Source: JALEVB01 sp022768265 | GTDB lineage: Bacteria > Bacillota_I > Bacilli_A > Erysipelotrichales > Erysipelotrichaceae | Reading direction: 5' to 3' | Length of the DNA stretch: 64,000 bases | NCBI GenBank assembly: GCA_034168985.1 | Contig: JAXFJE010000037.1 | Coordinates: 47,120 to 111,119, forward strand | In this document: one piece after another, positions 1 to 7,764 of the stretch | Layout of the letters: every line of letters begins with the position of its first letter | Position numbering within the stretch: position 1 is the first letter of the stretch | The notes under the pieces: generated by a model | Seen by the model: the letters and a program-made list of their open reading frames with translations, nothing else | The model's database searches: none | Told to the model about the DNA's origin: nothing | Translations under genes and position numbers: made by a program

Positions 1-743
1 GCCCCTTTGACCGTATGCTGTTTCATTATTTCATACTCTTCGCTGGTTAGCTTACCTGGTTTGCTTAATATCGCATCTGGTGTTGCGATTTTTCCTACAT
101 CGTGCATGATCGCTGCTAGCGAAATTTCTTCGATATCATCTGCTGATAAGTCTTGCCCTAATGACGTCTTCGTCAATAAACATTTCGTAATATCTTGGAT
201 CCTTTTGACATGATTTCCACTTTCCCCATCTCGAAACTCAATGGCTGTAGCTAAAGCTTCGATCAAACCTTCGTTTAAGGCAATTATTTCCTGAGCCTTC
301 TTCAAAAGTTCCCAATGCTGAAACTCCACTCTTTGGGCCAATTGTTTACGTGATTCAAATAATTCCACAACTGAAGAAATCCTTCGAATGATGACATAAG
401 GAATAACTGGTTTCTCAATTATATCCATGACCCCTAAATCATACCCCTTAAGCATTACCTCATCACTACGTTCTGCCGTGATCAAAAAAACAGGGATCTT
501 GTTGGTCAGATCATGTTTTTGCAATATTTCCAAAACACTGATCCCATCTAATTTTGGCATGATGACATCTAACAAGATCGCACAATACCTTGTAGGATCT
601 TCCATGATCATCGCTAATCCTTCTTGCCCATCTGCTGCATGATCACTTTCATATATCCCATCAAAAATATTTTCAAGGATCTCACGATTTATTTCATCAT
701 CATCGACGATCAACAATCTTTTTGATTCCATTTGTTTTTTCAT
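1..743 (-). CDS. Response regulator with HD-GYP domain (3' end outside window)
   Basis: Partial gene, open to the window edge; translated by eye. The N-terminal receiver domain has the acidic pair in LLIVDDDE, the phospho-acceptor Asp in ILLDVIMPK and the conserved Lys in DIIEKPV. After a helical linker comes an HD-GYP hydrolase domain with AAIMHDVGKIATPD and MKQHTVKG; the GYP motif itself would lie beyond the edge. HD-GYP proteins degrade cyclic di-GMP, so the likely role is phosphorylation-controlled c-di-GMP turnover, but no sensor kinase is visible. An upstream in-frame ATG at 762-764 contains the Shine-Dalgarno-like GGAGG itself, so I prefer the start at 743 or the TTG just before it. 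Confidence 0.85.
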   Translation of the reverse strand, partial: MKKQMESKRLLIVDDDEINREILENIFDGIYESDHAADGQEGLAMIMEDPTRYCAILLDVIMPKLDGISVLEILQKHDLTNKIPVFLITAERSDEVMLKGYDLGVMDIIEKPVIPYVIIRRISSVVELFESRKQLAQRVEFQHWELLKKAQEIIALNEGLIEALATAIEFRDGESGNHVKRIQDITKCLLTKTSLGQDLSADDIEEISLAAIMHDVGKIATPDAILSKPGKLTSEEYEIMKQHTVKG

Positions 744-822
744 CAATATATTCTTTTCCTCCATGATAATAATTTTTAAAATATTTAAAATAATATCTTT
801 ATTATACCGCAAATAAGAAAAT

Positions 823-851
823 TTGCATGATTTTCATTAATTTGTTATAAT
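823..851 (+). promoter_or_regulatory. Sigma-70-type promoter of ssrA
   Basis: TTGCAT (823-828), 17 bases, TATAAT (846-851). The tmRNA 5' end at 868 lies 17 bases beyond the -10 box, which suits a short precursor leader. Confidence 0.7.
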
Positions 852-867
852 TTATGTGATTAAACAT

Positions 868-1224
868 GGGGATGTCTTGGTTTCGACAGGTTTATGTTTG
901 ATTCAAACGGCAGTGGTATGGTGGACCTAAATCACCAAACAAAAATAAACGGAAATAACAGATTATCTTTTGCTGCTTAATATAGCCTAACAGACCTGGC
1001 TTGCAGCCCCTACATATCAGTTGTCATTTACTGATCATGTAGCGTATTTATAAATGAATAAGATCATCTATCGTCTAGCTAGATGATACGAAAACTCTAT
1101 AGACAAATTCAAACACGGTAGGCTTGCTGACATGTGTTTGTCTTAACCAATAGCGAGCTAAACTGTAGAAGTTTGAATGTGGGACAACTCTTGGACAGGA
1201 GTTCGATTCTCCTCATCTCCACCA
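868..1224 (+). ncRNA. ssrA: Transfer-messenger RNA (tmRNA)
   Basis: It begins GGGGATGTCTTGGTTTCGAC, the usual tmRNA 5' end. It ends with a tRNA-like T-arm (GGAGTTCGATTCTCC) and an encoded CCA at 1222-1224. The first seven bases pair with CATCTCC near the 3' end to form the acceptor stem, with one G-U pair. The molecule rescues ribosomes stalled on broken mRNA by adding a degradation tag. The tag frame ends at the TAA at 978-980 and reads NNRLSFAA at its C-terminus. I could not fix the resume codon, because the expected alanine codon is not obvious. Length about 357 nt is normal. Confidence 0.95.
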
Positions 1225-1291
1225 TATGATTATCTGACGAACACTTATTTCTTCCCTGGCGGATTTGCGATAAGAGTTAGTCTAAACATAG

Positions 1292-1325
1292 AAGATCATC
1301 GTTAAGATGGTCTTTTCTTTTTGTC
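1292..1325 (+). terminator. Intrinsic terminator after ssrA
   Basis: AAGATCATC, loop GTTAA, GATGGTCTT form a nine-pair stem with one G-U pair, followed by a T-rich tail. Confidence 0.75.
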
Positions 1326-1394
1326 ACCCTGTCATTTACATCCTCGATTGATGCCCAAATATCAAGTAGAGTGATGACAGGAGGAAATAAAACT

Positions 1395-1678
1395 ATGGCA
1401 ATCGAATATGAGAGAATTGTTGATTATGACATTCCAACATTAAGATTGAGTAGCCAAATTGATTATCAACTTGCTGACAAAACAACAGTTACTTTCTCAA
1501 ACAAAATTAGTCGAAGAAGAAGCAAACACGCTTTATGAATCATTAATTAATTCACTAAAGGTTAAAAAAAGTAGATGAAAAGCTTAAAGCGGATGATTCT
1601 ATTAGATGGATTCAAATGATGAATAACATCCAAAATAGGGCCAGAGAAATTGTCTTAGATGAAGTGATTTATCGTTAA
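1395..1678 (+). pseudogene. Decayed TnpV-family transposon gene
   Basis: A good ribosome site (AGGAGG) precedes the ATG at 1395. The first frame reads MAIEYERIVDYDIPTLRLSS and soon reaches a stop. Homologous-looking sequence resumes in other frames, with LVEEEANTLYESLINSL, then WIQMMNNIQNRAREIVLDE ending at 1678. From memory of the family, TnpV proteins share a MAITY... start and a MNNIRNRAEEIVL... end, so I read this as a TnpV gene broken by at least two frameshifts and lacking its middle. TnpV sits on Firmicutes conjugative and mobilisable transposons, where its function is unclear. The 179 bases after it hold no recognisable gene. Confidence 0.7.
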
Positions 1679-1857
1679 GACGGCAAACAAAAACGGCAGT
1701 ATTGATAATAGAAATCACATTCACATCTCTTTCTCTACTGTCATTTTATTTTGTTTTACGAATAACTAAATAATCTTAGCGAGCAGACCATTTATGGATA
1801 GGTATATGCAAAAATGGTGCTTTTCTCGTTAGGGATTAACCATAAAACCCAATTGTT

Positions 1858-1915
1858 CCGATAATTTGCCTTATGAGAAAGTTGGTAATAATGAACCGGT
1901 TTGTATTGCAGATGA
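1858..1915 (+). repeat. Inverted repeat IR1, silent copy
   Basis: 58 bases that match the reverse complement of 6025-6082 in the active hsdS with one mismatch (1883). Crossing over here would swap both TRD1 and TRD2. Confidence 0.9.
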
Positions 1916-2600
1916 TGTGCCATTTGAGATCCCTGATAGTTGGGAATGGGTGCGACTAGGAAGCATAGGAGATTGGGGCTCTGGTGCTACACCAAGTAGA
2001 TCAATACCTGAATACTATAATGGGGATATTCCGTGGCTCAAAACCGGTGATTTGAACGATGGTTACATTGAGTACATTCCAGAAAAAATAAGTCGTTTTG
2101 CTTTAGAAAAAACATCTGTTAGATTAAATCCAACAGGCTCAGTTTTAATTGCGATGTACGGCGCAACAATTGGAAAAGTTGGAATACTCACATTTCCTTC
2201 TACCACTAATCAAGCTTGTTGCGCGTGTTTGCCTATTGAAATTTACAACGAATACTTGTTTTATTTTTTAATGTCACAAAAAACAGCTTTTATTAAGCAA
2301 GGCGAAGGTGGAGCGCAACCAAACATATCAAAAGAAAAAATCGTAGCAACGCTAATGCCACTACCACCACTAGCAGAACAATATCGTATTGTTGACAAAA
2401 TTAAAAAATTGCTTCTATACATTGAAATATATGGCAATGCCCAATCATCATTAAACTCATTAATCGCTTCTTTTCCTGATTTACTGAAGAAATCCATCTT
2501 ACAAGAGGCAATACAAGGCAAACTTGTCCCACAAGATCCAAACGACGAACCTGCCAATGTATTATTGAAACAAATTAGAGAAGAAAAACAACGACTGATT

Positions 2601-2668
2601 AAAGAAGGAAAAATCAAGAAAGATAAGCATGAATCTATCATTTTTAAAAGGGATAATTCTTATTATGA
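2601..2668 (+). repeat. Inverted repeat IR2, silent copy
   Basis: 68 bases matching the reverse complement of 5272-5339 with about three mismatches, including runs of 29 and about 21 identical bases. It encodes the conserved KEGKIKKDKHES...RDNSYYE block before TRD2. Confidence 0.88.
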
Positions 2669-3241
2669 AAAGCGTGGTTCTATAGAGGTCTGTATTGATG
2701 AGGAAATTCCTTTTGAAATACCAAATTCGTGGGAATGGACGCGTTTAAATAATATATGTACTAAATTAGTTGACGGTGATCACAATCCGCCAAAAGGGAG
2801 TTTGACAAAAACAAAATACATTATGGCCTCATCAACAAATATAAATAACGACACTCTTGTCGAAATGGAAAAAGTAAGATATTTAACAAAAGAAATATTC
2901 GAAAAAGAGAACGAGAGAACAAGAGTAGAAAAAGGTGATATCTTTTTCACTTCGGTAGGGTCTTTGGGAAGGACCTGTGTTTATACAGGTGGATTGAATA
3001 TAAGCTTCCAAAGAAGTGTGTCAGTCATAACTACATCTATTTTTAATTATTATCTAAAATATTGCCTTGATTCTGAATATATACAACAAAAAATCAAAAG
3101 GGATGCGACAGGAACTGCTCAAAAAGGTTTTTATTTAAACCAGCTGTCAAAACTTCTTATTCCAATTCCTCCTGAAAAGGAACAACATCGGATTTTCGAT
3201 GCTTTAAATCATATATTTTCAATGATTTCTGCTTTGTAAAG

Positions 3242-3290
3242 TTCTTATTATGAGAAGTTAGATGGAATTGAACGTTGTATTGATGATGAA
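3242..3290 (+). repeat. Inverted repeat IR3, silent copy
   Basis: 49 bases perfectly identical to the reverse complement of 5235-5283. It marks the 5' edge of silent cassette 2. Confidence 0.9.
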
Positions 3291-3830
3291 ATACCATTTG
3301 AAATTCCGAGTTCTTGGGGTTTGGTTCGGCTTAAGGATATTGTCTATAACAGAGGTCAAATTAAACCTACTAATGATATATGTTATATAGATATTGGATC
3401 GATTGATAACAAAAATCAAAAACTAAGTAATGAAGAAAATATTCTTTCAGCGGATAAGGCGCCTTCAAGAGCAAGAAAAATTGTTTACATAGGCGATATT
3501 CTTTATTCTACTGTACGACCGTATTTGCATAATATGTGTATTGTGGATCGTTACTTTAGTCATCAACCTATTGCTAGTACAGGCTTTGCTGTGCTCGCTT
3601 GTCATACTGAATTTTATAATGAGTTTTTGTTTTATTATCTGATGTCACCAACATTTGATGCGTATGCAAACGATAATGATAACGCTAAAGGCGTTGCTTA
3701 TCCTGCAATCAATGACAGTAAATTATATCGAGCTCTAATAGCTGTTCCATCTTTGCATGAACAAAAACGAATTGTAGAAAAGATTAAAGAAGTATTATTT
3801 TATGTAAACAACAATACGAGCGCACAGTGA
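3242..3830 (+). pseudogene. Silent hsdS cassette 2 (second TRD2 variant)
   Basis: A second promoterless fragment begins two bases after the first cassette's stop. It starts within the conserved SYYEKLDGIERCIDDE block, runs through a third kind of TRD2 (LKDIVYNRGQIKPTNDICYI...), then the distal helix with LHEQKRIVEKIKEVL, and stops at 3830. It has no TRD1. An in-frame ATG at 3321 is not preceded by a convincing ribosome site. Recombination through the 49-base repeat at its start would put this TRD2 into the active gene. Confidence 0.87.
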
Positions 3831-3847
3831 GGTTTATATCTGTGCGC
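3820..3847. terminator. Bidirectional terminator between silent hsdS and recombinase
   Basis: GCGCACAG and CTGTGCGC form a perfect eight-pair stem around a 12-base loop, with T-rich sequence on the right and A-rich sequence on the left. It separates the convergent silent cassette and recombinase. Confidence 0.7.
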
Positions 3848-3854
3848 TTATATT

Positions 3855-4664
3855 TTACCAATCTATAATTTTATCAACTATTTCTTTCTGCTCAGTCGCT
3901 GTTTTTCTAAGATATATTCGTGTAGTCTCTATGCTTTCGTGTCCCATAAGATCAGCAAGAAATGCTATATCGTTGCATCGTTCTAAAAAGCTTTTAGCAA
4001 ACCTATGTCTGAATGAATGAGGGTATACTACCGCAGAATCTATACCATATTTTGTTGCTAATTTTTTTAGTTGACCAGATATTCCACGTGTAGTGATTTG
4101 TTTGCCATACTTATTTAAAAAAATAAAGCCACTTTCTTGACCTTTATTAGCTAACCAAGAAAGGGCTTCCTCTTTTAATGTTTGAGGTATGTATATTCGT
4201 CGTAGCTTTCCACCTTTTGAATATAGATCCAAGTGTCCTATTTTTATATGCTCAACCTTTATTTTTATAAGTTCGCTTACTCTTGCTCCTGTGGCAGCTA
4301 AAAATCGAATAACAAAGTACCAAAAGATTTCCCCATCTTTCTTAAGACTAGTTTTAAAATATTCATAATCTGCTTCGCTGATAACATTTTCCAAAAATGC
4401 CTTTTGCTGAACTCTAACAAAAGGCATTTTTAATTTTTCTTTACCAATACTTTCTAAATAGCAGTTAATTGCTCTTATTCTTAAGTTGACTGTTTTAGGT
4501 TTATAACTTTCAATTAACCATACCTTATATTCACGAAGATTACTTTTAGTTATTCCATCATACTGTTCGCTATATTGCTTAAGCGCAAACAAATAAGATG
4601 AAATTGTGTTTTCTGAGAGATTAGTACCCCTCAAATGTCTTTCATATTTGTCTTTATCTATCAT
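3855..4664 (-). CDS. Tyrosine recombinase (likely hsdS invertase)
   Basis: A 269-residue integrase-family protein. The N-terminal SAM-like core-binding domain covers about residues 1-85. The catalytic domain shows Arg128 (ATGARVSEL), Lys153 in the beta-hairpin (SKGGKLRR), His216 and Arg219 (PHSFRH), His242 (LMGHES) and the nucleophile Tyr251 (TTRIYL), so it looks active. AAAGGAGGTC lies just before the ATG. Standing between the active hsdS and inverted silent cassettes, it most likely recombines the three inverted repeats, as known for recombinases beside phase-variable type I loci (PsrA/CreX type). It is only 43 bases from hsdS, so read-through from the RM operon could express it. Confidence 0.9.
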   Translation of the reverse strand: MIDKDKYERHLRGTNLSENTISSYLFALKQYSEQYDGITKSNLREYKVWLIESYKPKTVNLRIRAINCYLESIGKEKLKMPFVRVQQKAFLENVISEADYEYFKTSLKKDGEIFWYFVIRFLAATGARVSELIKIKVEHIKIGHLDLYSKGGKLRRIYIPQTLKEEALSWLANKGQESGFIFLNKYGKQITTRGISGQLKKLATKYGIDSAVVYPHSFRHRFAKSFLERCNDIAFLADLMGHESIETTRIYLRKTATEQKEIVDKIIDW

Positions 4665-4706
4665 AGCGAAAGACCTCCTTTCGCTAGAAATTATACTTGA
4701 ATTAAA

Positions 4707-6266
4707 TTACAGAGTCTTCAACGATGAAAGTAGCGAATTTATTTGTTTGGTGATGCGTTTTTGTTCTGATAATGGCGCTAGAGGAACTAACATATTGCCT
4801 AATGTTTTCCCGTTACAGTTTGGTTGAGCAGTCGCAATAGTGCCTTCTCTTAACTGAGACCAGTACAATTCGCTTTCCATAAAATATTTTAAATACTGTG
4901 GATTTAATTGATTACTATACCTCGTTCTAATTAAGTAACCAGCATAGATTGCTTCTTCTGGCATATCTTGCACAAGATATGATTTTCCAACAGTTCCTCC
5001 TGTTCTTGCAAATAAAATGTCGTTTGGCTTCAAAAGATATGTATCAATATCGTTTTCGTTTATCTCGCAGTATGGCACCTTCTCCAATATCACTGAATTA
5101 TTTTGAATATCACTAATACGAACCATTTTTATTCGCCCAGATTCCTTTGCAGGTGCATTATAGCCATATTGAATTGACTCAGATAATGTTCCCCAACGCA
5201 CCCACTCCCAAGAATCCGGAATCTCAAATGGTAATTCATCATCAATACAACGTTCAATTCCATCTAACTTCTCATAATAAGAATTATCCCTTCTGAAAAT
5301 GATAGATTCGTGCTTATCTTTCTTGATTTTTCCTTCTTTGATCAATTGTTGTTTTTTTGCTCTAATTCGTTCCAATAACACGCTAGCAGGTTCGTCATTT
5401 GGATCTTGCGGAACAAGCTTGCCTTGTATTGCTTCTTGAAGAATAGACTTTTTGATAGCTTCTGGAAATGAGCTTTGAATAAGTGAAAGCTGATTGTGTT
5501 TTTCTTCATAATCTTTAATATGAGGCAATACTTTTTCTATTGCTTTTACTATGCGCTTTTGCTCAGCAAGTGGTGGTAATCCCCAAACAATTTTCTTTAC
5601 GGATTCCATATCCACAGTTGGAAGAGCTGTTCCTTTGTAATATTTTTGAAAATCCAGTGTGGAAAACAAATAAAATAGGTACCACTCATCTATTTGAGAG
5701 AAAGAAGTATAGCATCCAGAATTAAGATCGATTAAAGAATCTTGACCTAATATACGTTTCTTGTTAGTAAATACCGCACCTCCATTTTTCGGATACACAA
5801 TAGATCCTTTGGAAAATAATTTGTATGAATGAGGCATTTTTAAATAGTTATTTGAATATTGAAGTATGGTTTCATTCCCAATGGAATTCATATCCGCTAC
5901 TTTAAAATATGGAATCGTACCTGACCTTACTAATTGATTGGGCTTTGGAGTTTTACCAGAACTAAAATAACCGATATCTGTTGGGTGTATCCATTCCCAA
6001 TTATCCGGAATATCAAAAGGAACCTCATCTGCAATACAAACCGGTTCATTATTACCCACTTTCTCATAAGGCAAATTATCGGCACCACGAAAGATATAAG
6101 ACGGGTTCTTTTCCTTCTTAATTTTTCCTTCTTTAATTAGCTTTTCTTTTTCTTTTCTGATTCTTTCTAATAAAACAGAAGCTGGTTCATCGTTTGGATC
6201 TTGCGGAACAAGTTTTCCCTGAATGGCCATTTGTAATATGGAATTCTTTAATTGTTGACCATTCAT
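4707..6266 (-). CDS. hsdS: Type I restriction-modification specificity subunit HsdS (expressed copy)
   Basis: A full-length 519-residue specificity subunit. Two target-recognition domains are each preceded by a conserved block (IQGKLVPQDPNDEPASVLLER, then ...WEW). Each ends in a helical spacer containing LAEQKRI or LSEQKRI. The subunit docks onto two HsdM subunits and reads the two halves of a bipartite target. Its ATG overlaps the hsdM stop by four bases (ATGA), indicating translational coupling. The blocks before each TRD are the inverted repeats shared with the silent cassettes, so this is the currently expressed allele of a shuffling gene. Confidence 0.95.
   Translation of the reverse strand: MNGQQLKNSILQMAIQGKLVPQDPNDEPASVLLERIRKEKEKLIKEGKIKKEKNPSYIFRGADNLPYEKVGNNEPVCIADEVPFDIPDNWEWIHPTDIGYFSSGKTPKPNQLVRSGTIPYFKVADMNSIGNETILQYSNNYLKMPHSYKLFSKGSIVYPKNGGAVFTNKKRILGQDSLIDLNSGCYTSFSQIDEWYLFYLFSTLDFQKYYKGTALPTVDMESVKKIVWGLPPLAEQKRIVKAIEKVLPHIKDYEEKHNQLSLIQSSFPEAIKKSILQEAIQGKLVPQDPNDEPASVLLERIRAKKQQLIKEGKIKKDKHESIIFRRDNSYYEKLDGIERCIDDELPFEIPDSWEWVRWGTLSESIQYGYNAPAKESGRIKMVRISDIQNNSVILEKVPYCEINENDIDTYLLKPNDILFARTGGTVGKSYLVQDMPEEAIYAGYLIRTRYSNQLNPQYLKYFMESELYWSQLREGTIATAQPNCNGKTLGNMLVPLAPLSEQKRITKQINSLLSSLKTL
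5235..5283 (-). repeat. Inverted repeat IR3, active hsdS copy
   Basis: Perfect 49-base inverse match to 3242-3290. It encodes the SYYEKLDGIERCIDDE block before TRD2 and abuts IR2. Confidence 0.9.
5272..5339 (-). repeat. Inverted repeat IR2, active hsdS copy
   Basis: Inverse match to 2601-2668 with about three mismatches. It lies in the central conserved segment of the active gene. Confidence 0.88.
6025..6082 (-). repeat. Inverted repeat IR1, active hsdS copy
   Basis: Inverse match to 1858-1915 with one mismatch. It lies just before TRD1 of the active gene; everything 5' of it in hsdS is unique to the expressed copy. Confidence 0.9.
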
Positions 6267-7762
6267 TTCTCATCACTCCCTGTATTTACGTCCAAATCGA
6301 TGCCGAGAATATCAATGATCTGTGATAATGTTCGGTCTATTTCGGCGTTCAAACTTGCTCTTTTTTCAAGATATTGTTGAATCAAATCTTTAGGGGGCAA
6401 TATCTCTTCTTCCTCGTGTGGATAACCACATAAATCTAGATTATAGTTTCTTTCTATAATGAAATCCTTAGAATATTTTTTTGCTTTATCAAAACCATCG
6501 ATAATGATTTCTTTACGATCATTCCACCATTCTATCGCAGGATTAAAATGCTTTAACTCTATAGGTTTTGTTTTAGAGAAGTTTTTATAGCCTTCTGGCA
6601 TATCCAATCGATAAACCCAAACATCATCAGTAGGTTTAGTATAGTCAAAGAACAAAATGTTGGTTGTTATTGAGGTGTATGGAGCAAAAACGCTGTGTGG
6701 CATCCTAATGATTGTGTGAAGGTTAAAGTCATTCATCAATTTCTTTTTGATAGCAACTTTAGCGTTATCCTCACCAAATAAGAAACCATCTGGAAGTATG
6801 ACTGCTGCACGCCCATTTTCTTTAAGACGATACATAATAACAGACATAAATAAATCAGCGGTTTCTGAACTTGCTAAATCAGAAGGAAAATGTTGTTTAA
6901 CATCGTTTTTCTCACTTCCTCCGTAAGGTGGATTCATTAAGATGACATCAAACTTATCTTCATCGGTATAATCTAAAACGTCCCTCGTCAATGAGTTATC
7001 GTGATAGATTTTCGGTGTATCGATTCCGTGAAGAAGCATATTAGTAATACAAAGAATGTAAGGGAATTGCTTCTTTTCAACACCATAAATTGAATTGTCA
7101 AAGGCTTTTTGATCTTCAGTTGATTTGATTTTTGGAGTTAACTCTTTGATCCAACTTGTTAAAAATCCTCCAGTACCGCAAGCAAAATCAGCGACAGTTT
7201 CTCCGATTTGTGGATTGATCATTTTAGCCATAAAATCCGTAACCGCTCTTGGGGTATAGAATTCACCCGATGATCCTGCACTTTGAAGTTCTCTTAAAAT
7301 GTTTTCGTATATTTCGCCAAAAGCGTGTATTTCATCATAATCGCTTAAGTCAAGTTCATCTATGACATTAATAACTTGACGAACCAAAACGCCATCTTTC
7401 ATATAGTTGTTTGCATCTTCAAACGTTGTTCGAACTATCGATTGTTTGATTGGCGTATTTTTGTTTATTTCTAGGCTTTTTAAAGTTGGGAACAGAGCAT
7501 TATTGATAAAATCAAGCAAACTATCGCCTGTGAGAACTTTACCACTTTTGTCATCGTGAGCCCAGCTTCTCCATTGGCAGTTTTCTGGAATAATTGAATC
7601 ATAGTTTTCATCATCTAATTCCCAATCTTCTTCCTTAGCGTCATAGACTTTTAAAAACAACATCCAAGCTATCTGTTCAATTCTTTGCGCATCGCCATTA
7701 ATGCCTGCGTCATTGCGCATTATATCTCTTAGTCTTTTAATAAAATTCGATAAGTTATTCAT
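6263..7762 (-). CDS. hsdM: Type I restriction-modification DNA methyltransferase HsdM
   Basis: A 499-residue N6-adenine methyltransferase subunit. The N-terminal helical HsdM domain covers about residues 5-150. SAM-binding motif I is ADFACGTGGF (191-200) and catalytic motif IV is NPPY (277-280). GEFYTPRAVTDFM (167-179) is also typical of the family. It forms the M2S methylase with HsdS and the R2M2S complex with HsdR. Two bases separate it from hsdR upstream and it overlaps hsdS by four, so the three genes form one operon. Confidence 0.95.
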   Translation of the reverse strand: MNNLSNFIKRLRDIMRNDAGINGDAQRIEQIAWMLFLKVYDAKEEDWELDDENYDSIIPENCQWRSWAHDDKSGKVLTGDSLLDFINNALFPTLKSLEINKNTPIKQSIVRTTFEDANNYMKDGVLVRQVINVIDELDLSDYDEIHAFGEIYENILRELQSAGSSGEFYTPRAVTDFMAKMINPQIGETVADFACGTGGFLTSWIKELTPKIKSTEDQKAFDNSIYGVEKKQFPYILCITNMLLHGIDTPKIYHDNSLTRDVLDYTDEDKFDVILMNPPYGGSEKNDVKQHFPSDLASSETADLFMSVIMYRLKENGRAAVILPDGFLFGEDNAKVAIKKKLMNDFNLHTIIRMPHSVFAPYTSITTNILFFDYTKPTDDVWVYRLDMPEGYKNFSKTKPIELKHFNPAIEWWNDRKEIIIDGFDKAKKYSKDFIIERNYNLDLCGYPHEEEEILPPKDLIQQYLEKRASLNAEIDRTLSQIIDILGIDLDVNTGSDEK

Positions 7763-7764
7763 TT

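Larger units (their letters stand above)
1858..3239 (+). pseudogene. Silent hsdS cassette 1 (TRD1 variant plus TRD2 variant)
   Basis: About 457 codons of type I specificity-subunit sequence with no ribosome site, promoter or N-terminal region. It starts abruptly inside the sequence matching residues about 60-80 of the active HsdS (NLPYEKVGNNEPVCIAD). It carries a first target-recognition domain different from the active one (WEWVRLGSIGDWGSG...), a central conserved helix (KSILQEAIQGKLVPQDPNDEP), and a second TRD starting YYEKRGSIEVCIDEE. It ends with the usual distal helix, then a stop. Its orientation is opposite to the active gene and a recombinase lies between them. I infer a storage cassette expressed only after inversion. 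Confidence 0.88.

Noticed and set aside
1190..1224. att site duplication from integration at the ssrA 3' end
   Set aside because: I found no second copy of the ssrA 3' end at the far side of the accessory stretch.
2261..2641. 126-codon minus-strand open frame inside silent hsdS
   Set aside because: It is antisense to clearly conserved HsdS coding sequence and has no start signal.
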